NCBI GenBank assembly: GCA_965603125.1
Contig: CBFDBU010000012.1
Location: 18,776-82,775 of the forward strand
Direction of reading: 5' to 3'
Length of the DNA: 64,000 nt
DNA from: JAJRTA01 sp965603125
GTDB lineage: Bacteria > Zixibacteria > MSB-5A5 > GN15 > FEB-12
This document shows, one piece after another, positions 1 to 8,503 of the stretch (position 1 is the first letter of the stretch; each line of letters opens with the position of its first letter). The notes beneath the pieces were generated by a model. It had not been told where the DNA came from, ran no database searches, and saw only the letters and a program-made list of their open reading frames with translations. The translations under genes were made by a program, and so were the position numbers.

Positions 1-320
1 TCGAATACGAGGAATGGGGCAATCCCAACGAGAAGGAGTACTTCGATTACATGCTTTCCTATTCGCCGTACGATAATGTGGCAGCCGGGGATTATCCTGA
101 CATGCTTATCAGGGCGGGGCTCAACGATACCCGCGTTCAGTATTGGGAGCCGGCCAAATGGACGGCGAAATTGCGGGCCATGAAAACGGATCGGAACCGT
201 CTGCTGCTGAAAACCAACATGGGCGCCGGTCACGGTGGCGTATCGGGGCGGTACAGTCACCTCCGGGAACTGGCCTTTGACTACGCCTTTGTGCTGGACG
301 TCATGGGAATAGAGGAATAA
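1..320 (+). CDS. ptrB: Oligopeptidase B (S9 family serine peptidase), C-terminal part only
   Basis: The reading frame is open from base 3 and gives the last ~105 residues of a prolyl-oligopeptidase-family enzyme; the 5' part lies outside the window. The segment has the family's alpha/beta-hydrolase end: the stretch EWGNP..EY..YMLSYSPYDNV, the acid-bearing AGLNDTRVQYWEPAKW, and GAGHGGVSGR, which holds the catalytic histidine. This pattern is that of oligopeptidase B (protease II), which cuts short peptides after basic residues. The catalytic serine lies upstream and cannot be checked. No promoter can be assigned. Confidence 0.85.
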   Translation, partial: EYEEWGNPNEKEYFDYMLSYSPYDNVAAGDYPDMLIRAGLNDTRVQYWEPAKWTAKLRAMKTDRNRLLLKTNMGAGHGGVSGRYSHLRELAFDYAFVLDVMGIEE

Positions 321-455
321 CGCGGAGGTCGTCCGGGCGACTGTTGCCCCCTGCCGGCAGGAGGTCCTCAGAAACCCGACGGCCACAGCTCGGCTGCAGC
401 AAGCCGCAGATAGAATGCCGGAGACAACCTGACAAACCTGTGGGGTTTAATAACC

Positions 456-1985
456 ATGCGCGAGAAAGAACGCGACACCGGACCGACCAGCCCTGATCAC
501 TCCCTGAAATCCGGTGGGGACCACTCTTACGAAGAGCACGTCGTCGAACCGGAGGACGCTCTGCCCGAAGTGATTCTTGGTGAGTTGACTCAGTCGATGC
601 AGGCTGCCGTCGCCCGAGCGGGATGGAGGGAGCTCATGCCGGTCCAGGCCATGACTATCCCGTACATGATGGCCCGGCGCGATCTGATGATCCAGTCACG
701 CACCGGCAGCGGCAAGACGGGAGCCTTCATGCTGCCGATCCTGGATCGGATCGACCCCCGGCGCACCGTGTGCCAGGCTCTGGTGTTGGTGCCCACCAGG
801 GAACTTGCCCGGCAGGTAACCCGTGAAGCCGAGATCATGAGCGCTACAACTGGAGTGCGCACCATCGGCGTCTATGGCGGGGTCGGCTACGGACCGCAGT
901 TGGACGCCTTTCGCCAGGGGGCTCACCTGGTTGTGGGGACACCGGGCCGCTTGCTCGACCACCTACTGCGACGTTCCCTGTCCCTGGAGGAACTGAAGAT
1001 ACTTATCTTTGACGAGGCCGACCGCATGTTGTCGATGGGCTTCTACCCGGACATGAAACAAGTGCAGCGTTACCTGCCTGCTCGTCGGATCAACGCCTAT
1101 ATGTTCTCGGCCACCTTCCCTCCCCACGTTATGCGTCTGGCCGGGGAGTTCCTCCATCAGCCCCAGATGCTGAGCCTGAGCCGTGACCGCGTCTACGTGG
1201 CCGAAACGGAGCACGTTTTCTATGAAGTCCCGGCCATGGAGAAAGATCGTTGCCTGGTGCGGATTATCGAGATTGAGAACCCGGCTTCGGCCATCGTCTT
1301 CTGCAACACCAAGGCGATGGTTCACTATGTTTCGGTGGTGCTCAAGCGATTCGGATATGACGCCGATGAACTGAGCGCCGACCTCGCCCAGGCGGCCCGC
1401 GAGAGGGTGCTGCAACGTGTGCGCCAGGGCGCCCTGCGCTTTCTTGTGGCCACCGATGTTGCCGCTCGCGGAATTGACATTATCGATCTTTCCCATGTCT
1501 TCCTGTATGAACCACCCGAAGATCCCGATGGGTACATCCATCGTGCGGGGCGAACGGGACGCGCCGGCGCCAGCGGCGTGGCCATCTCCCTGGTGGCGGG
1601 ACGGGAACAAACAGAGCTGTTCCATATCGGCAAGCGGTTTGATATTGACCTGCAGCACCGCCCGCTGCCGACTGACGAGGATGTTGAGGCCATTGTTTCC
1701 GAGCGGCTCACGGCCCTGCTGGAAGCGCGGCTGCGCTCGCGCGACTCCCTGCAGACCGAACGTATGCAGCGCTTTCTACCCCTGGCCCGAAGTCTGGGTG
1801 AGAGTGAAGAGGGATCAGCCCTGGTGGCCATGTTGCTGGATGACAACTACCAGGCAACCCTCCACGCTCCCCCACCGCAACCGATAGCAGTCGAACCTTC
1901 GCGTGACGCAGGAGAACAGGCTGCCCACATTCGGAAGAAAAGACCCAAGCGAAGAAGCGGGCGAAAGGGACGTGGCCGTCGTTGA
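456..1985 (+). CDS. DEAD-box ATP-dependent RNA helicase
   Basis: A 509-residue protein that unwinds short RNA duplexes or remodels RNA-protein complexes in the cytoplasm. All core motifs are present in order: Q-motif region (PVQAMTIP), motif I SRTGSGKT, Ia PTRELA, GTPGR, motif II DEAD, motif III SAT, and in the second RecA-like lobe ATDVAARGID and HRAGRTGRAG. The N-terminal ~45 residues are acidic and the C-terminal ~25 are very basic (KKRPKRRSGRKGRGRR), a usual RNA-binding tail. It resembles the RhlE/CshA group of bacterial DEAD proteins but cannot be assigned to a named subfamily from motifs alone. It stands alone, 135 bp after the peptidase gene. The ATG at 456 has only a weak purine stretch before it. 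Confidence 0.92.
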   Translation: MREKERDTGPTSPDHSLKSGGDHSYEEHVVEPEDALPEVILGELTQSMQAAVARAGWRELMPVQAMTIPYMMARRDLMIQSRTGSGKTGAFMLPILDRIDPRRTVCQALVLVPTRELARQVTREAEIMSATTGVRTIGVYGGVGYGPQLDAFRQGAHLVVGTPGRLLDHLLRRSLSLEELKILIFDEADRMLSMGFYPDMKQVQRYLPARRINAYMFSATFPPHVMRLAGEFLHQPQMLSLSRDRVYVAETEHVFYEVPAMEKDRCLVRIIEIENPASAIVFCNTKAMVHYVSVVLKRFGYDADELSADLAQAARERVLQRVRQGALRFLVATDVAARGIDIIDLSHVFLYEPPEDPDGYIHRAGRTGRAGASGVAISLVAGREQTELFHIGKRFDIDLQHRPLPTDEDVEAIVSERLTALLEARLRSRDSLQTERMQRFLPLARSLGESEEGSALVAMLLDDNYQATLHAPPPQPIAVEPSRDAGEQAAHIRKKRPKRRSGRKGRGRR

Positions 1986-2525
1986 TTGACACCGCGCGAT
2001 TTCATACAGACCCCTGCCTTTGAGCCATCGGCCAGCTGCCCGGTGAGTTTCATATCATGTGATCTTTGTGTCGTGGCCCGGACAGGTATATCATACCCGT
2101 AGGGAGAAACTGAAGGAATTACCTTGGCATCGACCTTTTCATACCGGTGCGCATTCATTGATCAAGCTTCGACCATGGGGAGAGCGTCAATGAGTTGAGT
2201 TCTGTTGGTGAAGACAGATAGTGCTGGAGGACCTTTACAAGCTGTATTGCTACCGCATCGAGACTTTTGAAAACCCGGTCGTAGAACCATTTCTCCCGTT
2301 TGGGGAAACCTTCCTATTCACCCTCCTTTCATAGGCCTCTTTGATCCCGGCGACAGTAAGTACCCCGCCGGATTCCGGGGGCGTACGATTCAGCAATATA
2401 CTTGACTTTTCAGTAGTTATCGGTATCTTGAATGCAGCCAGTGACAATACCATCGGATGAAGCAATCGAAGATGGCCCAGACATATGCCGGAGCGTCAAA
2501 TAGACAGGTAACGTGAGATTGGGCC
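1986..2525. other. Gene-free stretch after the helicase
   Basis: About 540 bp without a convincing gene on either strand. The sequence is less GC-rich than the flanking genes. Short open frames here have no recognisable protein features. Its downstream end holds a possible promoter for the following lipoprotein gene. I see no clear terminator with a T-run after the helicase. Confidence 0.6.
2402..2429 (+). promoter_or_regulatory. Possible promoter of the dockerin lipoprotein gene
   Basis: TTGACT at 2402-2407, a 16-bp spacer and TATCTT at 2424-2429 make a moderate sigma-70-like pair about 97 bp before the ATG at 2526. The element is seen; its activity is inferred. Confidence 0.3.
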
Positions 2526-4439
2526 ATGAGCACGTCCCAATACGTACATTCATCACTTGTAGTACTCTTACTCGCTGTAATCCTCTGTGTTCTGTCCGGA
2601 TGTTCCACTGAGCCGGGCGACATTACCGGTCCCGATGTAAACGAGAATCTCGGTGACATCAACCTGAACAGCATACCATACGAAATAGCAGATGCACTTC
2701 TGCTGATGAACTACTTTCTGAACGGATCCGAGGTATTCGAGGTGGACGAGACAGAGCAAGCCGCCGCCACCGACGTGAACGGCGACGGCGTCCCTCTCGG
2801 CGTGGCCGACCTCGTGTACATACTGCGTGTTGTCCTCGGTGATGCTGTGCCGAATGCCGTGCCGCAACCCGACTCCGCTCGTGTCACTTTCGGGAATAGG
2901 GGGGAGATCACAGTCAACAAGTCTGTCGGTGCTGCTTTTCTCGTGTTTGAAGGCCAAGTTAAGCCTGCCCTGCTTGCAGACAATGTACGCATTAGTTACG
3001 AGTTCGACGGAGTCAACACCCGTATACTCGTTTTCTCCTTCAGTGTCGGCACGGAGTTCTCCGGAGCTTTCCTTCGCGCTGTCGGCAACCTTGTGAGTAT
3101 TGACTTGGCAACCAGTGAGGGAGGCAGGGTCAACGTGATCCAGGATCCGGTTCCTGCTGAGACCGATTCGGTGTTTGTAGTCGAGATCAAGAAAGCCTAC
3201 GACGCCATTCAGGGTACGCATGTTGATATCCCGGTTACATTGAATGTGGGTTACGAGTACCTGCGTGGTTTCGATATCCTGATCGGCTACGATGCCTCGG
3301 CCCTGATCTTCACAGCTGCGTCGAAGGGTGCGCTCTACACTCCTCCGTTCGGCATCTGTGATCCCGCCTGGGAGTATTTCAACTACCGTTACAACTGGAA
3401 CGGTGACTGCGGCGACCAGTGTCCCAGCGCCCTGCTCCGCGTGGTCGGTATTGGTAATACCAACGACGGTCCTGTCAGCCCCGACTACACCTGTCTGGAT
3501 GCTCTTCCGAAACCATACGAGTTGTTCAAACTGGACTTCCTGGTAACGAACGACCGCACCTATGAGTGTCAGTTCGTACCTGTCTCGTTCTACTGGATGG
3601 ACTGTGGCGACAACTCCCTTGCCTATGATCCGGTCGCTCCGCCCAACTACGAGGCTGTTCAGGGTGTTTCGCGATACGTCTACACTTATGACAACACCAA
3701 GATCGGAGACGCCGATTCGCTTAGCTCCGACTATGGTCTGGGTATGTCCACCGATTTCCCGACCTATACCGGTGTTCAGACCGTATGTCTTGAGCCCGAT
3801 CCGCTTCGCCCATCTAGGTATCGGCCCGTACCGTCGGTGGATTTCCTCAGCGGCGGTGTCGGTATCGCATGTGCGAATCCGATCGACCATCGCGGCGACA
3901 TCAATATGAACGATGTTGCGAATGAAATCGCCGACGCGGTTCTGTTCAGCAACTACTTCATCCATGGTCTCGGTGTTTTCACCATTGGCACCGACGCTCC
4001 CGCAGGCCAGGTGGCCGCGACGGACGTCAACGCCGACGGCCTGACGCTGACGCTTGCCGATCTTGTGTACCTGACCCGCATAATCGTCGGCGATGCCATT
4101 CAGCCCGAGATGCTCCTTCTTGATATCGTTGGCTACTCGGTCAACGATGGAGTGATTTCGGTCAACCAAACTATGGGTGCGGCTTTTGTTGTGGTTGAGG
4201 GCAACGTTGTTCCGATCCTGCTGGCCGACAGCATGGATGTGATACACAACTTCGACGGTACCAACACCCGCATCCTGGTGTCAAGAATTGAGCAAGGCGC
4301 TTCTTTCGAGGGTGATTTCCTGCAGGTTAATGGAAATGTCATCACTGTAGAGTTCGCCACCTACGAGGGCGCCCAGGTACTGGCCATACGGGAACCGTGG
4401 CCGGCGCCGAGAACCTACCCCCTCATCCGTCGCTTCTGA
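2526..4439 (+). CDS. Lipoprotein with two dockerin-type modules and a cohesin-like domain
   Basis: A 637-residue exported protein. The N-terminus has a hydrophobic segment ending in the lipobox LSGC (Cys26), so it should be lipid-anchored. Two dockerin-type I-like modules are visible at about residues 43-107 and 457-525; each starts GDIN.N and has a calcium-loop-like D.N.DG (DVNGDG near 83, DVNADG in the second) followed by ADLVY.LR/TR. After each module comes the same ~90-residue domain (VGAAF.V.EG.V.P.LLAD ... FDG.NTRILV), so the protein is an internal duplication. Between them, about residues 215-430, lies a beta-rich region starting VDIPVTL that resembles cohesin-type domains (FDILIGYDASALIF). 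The role is probably cell-surface assembly or matrix binding; the ligand is unknown. The 3' end overlaps the lgt 3' end by 25 bp (convergent). Confidence 0.8.
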   Translation: MSTSQYVHSSLVVLLLAVILCVLSGCSTEPGDITGPDVNENLGDINLNSIPYEIADALLLMNYFLNGSEVFEVDETEQAAATDVNGDGVPLGVADLVYILRVVLGDAVPNAVPQPDSARVTFGNRGEITVNKSVGAAFLVFEGQVKPALLADNVRISYEFDGVNTRILVFSFSVGTEFSGAFLRAVGNLVSIDLATSEGGRVNVIQDPVPAETDSVFVVEIKKAYDAIQGTHVDIPVTLNVGYEYLRGFDILIGYDASALIFTAASKGALYTPPFGICDPAWEYFNYRYNWNGDCGDQCPSALLRVVGIGNTNDGPVSPDYTCLDALPKPYELFKLDFLVTNDRTYECQFVPVSFYWMDCGDNSLAYDPVAPPNYEAVQGVSRYVYTYDNTKIGDADSLSSDYGLGMSTDFPTYTGVQTVCLEPDPLRPSRYRPVPSVDFLSGGVGIACANPIDHRGDINMNDVANEIADAVLFSNYFIHGLGVFTIGTDAPAGQVAATDVNADGLTLTLADLVYLTRIIVGDAIQPEMLLLDIVGYSVNDGVISVNQTMGAAFVVVEGNVVPILLADSMDVIHNFDGTNTRILVSRIEQGASFEGDFLQVNGNVITVEFATYEGAQVLAIREPWPAPRTYPLIRRF

Positions 4440-5212
4440 AAAACGTATATCCCCAGCCCCAGTATAAAGAGTGTCACAGAGATCAACTGGTTGTACGTCG
4501 GTTCAAGTCCGAAGATAGAGAAGTACATCTCCGTTTCATAGTAGCGAACATACTCGATACCGAATCTGAAAACCGCCTCAACCATGAACAGCACGGCGAT
4601 CAGTTGCCCGTCGAACTTCTTCCGTTTCATCATGAAGTGCAACAGCAGGAAAAGAATGATTCCATACAGCGAACTGTATAGCTGGGATGGATGAATGTGC
4701 GCGTCGCCATAGACCCAGTACGGCATGGAGTCTTGCGGAAAACGCACTCCCCAGGGCAGATCGGTGGGCGTGCCGAAACAGCACCCGTTCAGGAAGCATC
4801 CTATCCGCGTCAGTCCCAGACCGATGCCCATCGTGGGAGAGAAGTAGTCGAACATTTTAAGAGTCGGGATCTTCCTGATTCTGCAGTATGCAAAAGCGCC
4901 GATAACCGCCAGCAGAACACCTCCGTATATGTTGAGCCCGGAGATGCCGTACGAGTCAGTCGCAAAGGGGTTGAAGCTGGCGGTCCAGTTCCCCGCGAAC
5001 TCGTCGAGGTGCAGAACCACATAGAACAGGCGGGCGCCGACGACACCACCGATAATAAACAGATATGACAGCGCCAGGAAAGGCTCAAACGGCTTGCCCT
5101 CGCGTCTGGCGATCCATTGCACATAGAGAACGCCGGCGATAAATGACAGGGCCAGCATCAAGCCGTAGCTGCGGATGGGAATAGGTCCCAGGTGAAACAG
5201 TTCAGGGTACAT
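4415..5212 (-). CDS. lgt: Prolipoprotein diacylglyceryl transferase
   Basis: A 265-residue integral inner-membrane enzyme that moves diacylglycerol from phosphatidylglycerol to the lipobox cysteine of prelipoproteins, the first step of lipoprotein maturation. The start at 5212 (MYPELFHLGPIPIRSYGLML) matches the family N-terminus; a longer in-frame extension upstream would be hydrophilic, would run through the preceding gene, and is rejected. Family signatures include GARLFYVVLH, the loop RIGCFLNGCCFGTP...WGVRFP and HPSQLYSSL, with several hydrophobic segments. The start overlaps the stop of the PAP2 gene by 11 bp, implying translational coupling in the order nadE-rsmI-PAP2-lgt. The window encodes several lipobox proteins that would be its substrates. 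Confidence 0.95.
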   Translation of the reverse strand: MYPELFHLGPIPIRSYGLMLALSFIAGVLYVQWIARREGKPFEPFLALSYLFIIGGVVGARLFYVVLHLDEFAGNWTASFNPFATDSYGISGLNIYGGVLLAVIGAFAYCRIRKIPTLKMFDYFSPTMGIGLGLTRIGCFLNGCCFGTPTDLPWGVRFPQDSMPYWVYGDAHIHPSQLYSSLYGIILFLLLHFMMKRKKFDGQLIAVLFMVEAVFRFGIEYVRYYETEMYFSIFGLEPTYNQLISVTLFILGLGIYVFQKRRMRG

Positions 5213-6122
5213 TCTCAGGCTCCAGTTCTTCTTGAGGTTGCAGGGATTGCTGTGTGACGGTCGGCCGGTGGATCTTCCTGAGCACCACCAGCGTTGACGC
5301 CAGGCCGATAAGTCCGCCCACAAGTACGTCTGATACGTAATGGAATCGTCCCCACACGGTTCCGATAGCCAGCCCGGTGACAAACGGCAGGAGGACCCAT
5401 CCCGCGCGGCGGTAGTACTTAAGCAAGTAGATCAGGACCACCAGGGCAACGGCAAAGTGTGACGACGGCATGCAACCACCGCGCACCGCTACGTTATCTA
5501 TGGCCAGGTTCACCAGGTGACGGCCGACGGGACTGACAACCGGGTTCACATACTGCTCGGCAAAATGCCAGCGAGGTCCTTCGATGGGGTACAGGAAAAA
5601 CAGGAGGTACGAGAGAAAGAAAGTAAAACAGATGGCTGTCAGGGAACTCTTCAACACCGGGTCGTTTCTCTTGAAGAATACAGCCAGCAGGAAAACCGCC
5701 AGCACGAAGTAGTAGAGGAAATAGCACCAGGAAAACAATTCCGTGACCCAGATATTGAGGAGATGCCGGTCAATGAAGAGAGTAGGGTTGACACCAAAAA
5801 CAACCTTCTCAAACGCGACCAGTTCAGGGTCGAAGAACCGATCAAATACAATGTGCATGGTACCGCCGGTGGCGCGATAGAAAAAGGTGAACAGCAACAG
5901 CGGGTACAGCAATCGTACCAGGGCGTACCAGCGGCTGCGGTTCTCGTCGACATATCGGGCGATGAGCAGCACCATGGCCACTGTGCCGCAGTAAAAAAGC
6001 AGTTCGTCAGTGTGACGCGCCAGCGGGCGACCGGCAGCCAGGATGACCGCTATCATCAGCGTCGAATACCCGACTATAAGCCAGTCGAAGGGATACAGCT
6101 TAGTGCTGCCGCTTTTGTTCAT
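5202..6122 (-). CDS. PAP2-superfamily membrane phosphatase / phosphotransferase
   Basis: A 306-residue multi-pass membrane protein. The second half carries PAP2 phosphatase signatures: GGCMPSSHF (motif C2, with the catalytic His) and GRFHYVSDV (motif C3, with the nucleophile His and Asp). At least six hydrophobic segments are visible. PAP2 enzymes remove phosphate from phosphatidate, undecaprenyl pyrophosphate or related lipids, or move head groups as in inositol phosphorylceramide synthases. The long N-terminal membrane region resembles the last group, but the substrate cannot be fixed from sequence. It lies 10 bp after rsmI and overlaps lgt by 11 bp, so it is part of one transcript. Confidence 0.85.
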   Translation of the reverse strand: MNKSGSTKLYPFDWLIVGYSTLMIAVILAAGRPLARHTDELLFYCGTVAMVLLIARYVDENRSRWYALVRLLYPLLLFTFFYRATGGTMHIVFDRFFDPELVAFEKVVFGVNPTLFIDRHLLNIWVTELFSWCYFLYYFVLAVFLLAVFFKRNDPVLKSSLTAICFTFFLSYLLFFLYPIEGPRWHFAEQYVNPVVSPVGRHLVNLAIDNVAVRGGCMPSSHFAVALVVLIYLLKYYRRAGWVLLPFVTGLAIGTVWGRFHYVSDVLVGGLIGLASTLVVLRKIHRPTVTQQSLQPQEELEPENVP

Positions 6123-6132
6123 TTTTCGCCCG

Positions 6133-6837
6133 TCACTGTCCGCGTTTTCTGGCTGCTTTGGCGCCGGCTACTACCAGTACGATTTCGCCCTTGGCAGGTT
6201 TCGCCGTGACCGCATCGACCAGGCTGCTGATACATCCTCTCAGGAACTGCTCATGACGCTTGCTGATTTCTCTCGCCAGGCAGGCGGGGCGATCTCCGAG
6301 CACTTCCAGCATATCAGCAAGTGATTTCCCCACCCGGTGGGGCGACTCGAAGAAAACTAAGGTGTGTGGGAAGTCAGCGATCCGCTCCAGTTTTTTTATT
6401 CTTGCGGCCGACCGGTGGGGCAGGAAGCCCTCAAAGAAAAAGCGGTCGGTCGGCAGTCCGGACGCCGTCAGGGCCGGGATGATTGCGGTCGGCCCCGGCA
6501 ACGGGACAATATCGATATCATTGTCGATAGCCGCCTTTACGATGCGATAGGCCGGGTCACTTATCCCCGGCGAGCCGGCGTCGGTAATGACCGCTACGGA
6601 AACTCCCTCCCTTATTTGCCGGACCAACTGGTCGGCCCGGGCGCGCTCGTTGAAATCGTGGTAGCTTATCAGGCGTTTTTTCAAATCGAGCTTCTTGAGA
6701 AGCAGCCCGCTGTGCCGGGTATCCTCGCAGGCAACCAGCTCGGCATCTCGCAGCACTTCCAGAGCGCGGCCGGTGATATCGCCCATGTTTCCGATCGGCG
6801 TCGGCACGAGGTACAATCTGCCGGGAGGACGGTTCAT
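6133..6837 (-). CDS. rsmI: 16S rRNA (cytidine(1402)-2'-O)-methyltransferase RsmI
   Basis: A 234-residue SAM-dependent enzyme of the tetrapyrrole-methylase fold that methylates the ribose of C1402 in the decoding centre of 16S rRNA. Signatures: LYLVPTPIGN at the N-terminus, ACEDTRHSG, ITDAGSPGISDP and PLPGPTA. The length fits the shorter members of the family (E. coli RsmI is nearer 285 residues), with a reduced C-terminus. It is nested between nadE (9 bp upstream) and PAP2 (10 bp downstream) on the same strand. Confidence 0.95.
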   Translation of the reverse strand: MNRPPGRLYLVPTPIGNMGDITGRALEVLRDAELVACEDTRHSGLLLKKLDLKKRLISYHDFNERARADQLVRQIREGVSVAVITDAGSPGISDPAYRIVKAAIDNDIDIVPLPGPTAIIPALTASGLPTDRFFFEGFLPHRSAARIKKLERIADFPHTLVFFESPHRVGKSLADMLEVLGDRPACLAREISKRHEQFLRGCISSLVDAVTAKPAKGEIVLVVAGAKAARKRGQ

Positions 6838-6846
6838 GGGCGATTC

Positions 6847-7656
6847 CTATTGCTCCAGCAGGATCTTATCCGGTATCGCTTTCCTGCCGACAGCAGCGAC
6901 GTCAGGCATCCTCCGCTTGAAGGCGTTGCGGTTCACCAGTGACACCACGCGGTCGATGTCGGCAGCGCTGAAACCGTCAGCCACGAGGGCAGAGAGAGAA
7001 ATCGCACCGTCGTCGACAACTCGCCGCAGCAGCCGGTCAATCTGCTCGTAGTTCACGCCGATCTCACCCTCGTCGGTCTGTCCGTTCCATAGGTCCGCCG
7101 AGGGTGTCTTTTCTCTGATCGCATCGGGAATCCCGAGCCTGCCGGCAAGCCGCCGAATTTCAGTCTTGTAGAGTTCACCGACAGGATTTATCGAACAGGC
7201 CCCGTCTCCGTACCAGGTGGTGTAACCAAGGCAGATTTCGGTGCGATTGCCGGCGCCCAGAACCAGCCGGTCCAGTTCGTGGGCGATATCGAACAGGATC
7301 GACATCCGCTCGCGGGCCATCTTGTTGCCTGCCCGAAGGCGATTCTGCCTGGTGATTGACGGGAAGTAAGCGCTGATCATGGGGGTAATATCCACCAGCC
7401 GGTGATCGATTCCGAGCCTTCGGACCAACTCCAGGGCGTCGGAAACCGATTCCTTCGGTGATGACCGATCCGGCATCAGGACTGCAAGAACCTTCCCGGC
7501 ACCGACCGCCTCGACCGCCAGCGCGGTCGACACAGCCGAATCAATCCCGCCCGAGAGGCCGACCACGTACCCCCTCATCCCGCTTGCGAGGAGCTTCTCG
7601 CTGATGAACCTCTTGATAGTCGTACGCGCCTTATCAATGTCGAATTCCGCATCCAT
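6847..7656 (-). CDS. nadE: NH3-dependent NAD(+) synthetase
   Basis: A 269-residue enzyme that amidates nicotinic acid adenine dinucleotide to NAD+ using ATP. The PP-loop GLSGGIDSAVS is near residue 33, and later NRTEICLGYTTWYGDG and TPSADLW match the NadE active-site region. There is no N-terminal nitrilase-type glutaminase domain, so it should use free ammonia. It is the first gene of the minus-strand run nadE-rsmI-PAP2-lgt and diverges from ssb over a 206-bp intergenic region. A purine-rich GGAAAGGG lies just upstream of the ATG. Confidence 0.95.
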   Translation of the reverse strand: MDAEFDIDKARTTIKRFISEKLLASGMRGYVVGLSGGIDSAVSTALAVEAVGAGKVLAVLMPDRSSPKESVSDALELVRRLGIDHRLVDITPMISAYFPSITRQNRLRAGNKMARERMSILFDIAHELDRLVLGAGNRTEICLGYTTWYGDGACSINPVGELYKTEIRRLAGRLGIPDAIREKTPSADLWNGQTDEGEIGVNYEQIDRLLRRVVDDGAISLSALVADGFSAADIDRVVSLVNRNAFKRRMPDVAAVGRKAIPDKILLEQ

Positions 7657-7795
7657 CCTAAATGCCCTTTCCTTGCACTGTTACGATATGGCGAGCGCGC
7701 GCAGACATCAAGCAAAAACGTTAGCGCCCGGACGTTACGTCTCCAGGGTCGCCGGTGAGGAACAGAACCGGACAGGCCGAATCGCCAAAGCGCCC

Positions 7796-7825
7796 TTGAC
7801 ATCGGATCGCCGGGCGTTTTATATT
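7796..7825 (+). promoter_or_regulatory. Sigma-70-type promoter of ssb
   Basis: A consensus -35 TTGACA at 7796-7801 and TATATT at 7820-7825, spaced by 18 bp, place a start site near 7832, about 30 bp before the ssb ATG. This is one of the best promoter matches in the window. Confidence 0.75.
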
Positions 7826-7862
7826 GGCGGAAGGCAATTCGAAATCCAAACGGAAGGGAACC

Positions 7863-8288
7863 ATGAGTGTTAACAAGGCTATATTGGTCGGCAACCTGGG
7901 CAAAGATCCGGAGTTGCGGTACACGCCAAGCGGTAAGGCGGTGGCGTCCTTCAGCCTGGCGACGAGTGAACGATGGACCGGGCAGGACGGCCAGAAACAG
8001 GAAAGCACTACCTGGCACAACATCGTAATCTGGGGCAGGCAGGCTGAGACCGCCAAGGAGTATCTTGCCAAAGGGAGGCAGGTCTATATTGAAGGTCGCA
8101 TTTCCAACCGGAGCTACGACGACAAGGACGGCAACAAGCGGTATATCTCCGAGGTCGTTGCCCAGAATATCCAGTTTCTTGGCAGCCGCGGTGACCAGAG
8201 ACCTGCCGCGGAGCCGGGCGAAAAACCGGACGCGTCACCGCCGCCACCTGGCGAAACGGGAGCGGATGACGACGATCTTCCCTTCTGA
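7863..8288 (+). CDS. ssb: Single-stranded DNA-binding protein
   Basis: A 141-residue SSB that coats single-stranded DNA in replication, repair and recombination. The OB-fold spans residues ~1-108 (start MSVNKAILVGNLGKDPELRY; later WHNIVIWGR and YIEGRI). A proline/glycine-rich linker follows and the protein ends in the acidic tip DDDDLPF, which docks partner proteins. The ATG at 7863 is chosen because the family start is there and GGAAGGGA precedes it; an upstream in-frame TTG at 7824 overlaps the -10 box and is rejected. The gene has its own promoter and terminator. Confidence 0.97.
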   Translation: MSVNKAILVGNLGKDPELRYTPSGKAVASFSLATSERWTGQDGQKQESTTWHNIVIWGRQAETAKEYLAKGRQVYIEGRISNRSYDDKDGNKRYISEVVAQNIQFLGSRGDQRPAAEPGEKPDASPPPPGETGADDDDLPF

Positions 8289-8315
8289 TCAGATTCCGCG
8301 CATCCCTGTGCGAAA

Positions 8316-8349
8316 GCTCCGCAGACCTACCTGTCGCGGAGCCTTTTTT
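8316..8349 (+). terminator. Rho-independent terminator of ssb
   Basis: Stem GCTCCGC (8316-8322) pairs with GCGGAGC (8336-8342) around a 13-nt loop and is followed by C and six T. It lies 28 bp after the ssb stop. Confidence 0.85.
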
Positions 8350-8503
8350 GTGGGTGCAGATTTACGACCACAGGCCGCTCTGCCGGTCGAGGCCGTTGAA
8401 CGGCAAGGCAAGTCACGGGCAGTATCGAAAAAAGCCGGCGGCGGGCATGAGAAGTGCACAATGCCCAATGGTGCCAACTACAGGTGCGATAGGAGAGCAG
8501 CAT

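Noticed and set aside
963..1658. A 231-residue minus-strand frame opposite the helicase
   Set aside because: The plus strand has every DEAD-box motif; the antisense product shows no protein features.
2568..4247. A 559-residue open frame on the minus strand opposite the dockerin lipoprotein
   Set aside because: It mirrors the codon pattern of the real gene, has no signal, domain or start context, and the plus-strand protein has clear duplicated modules.
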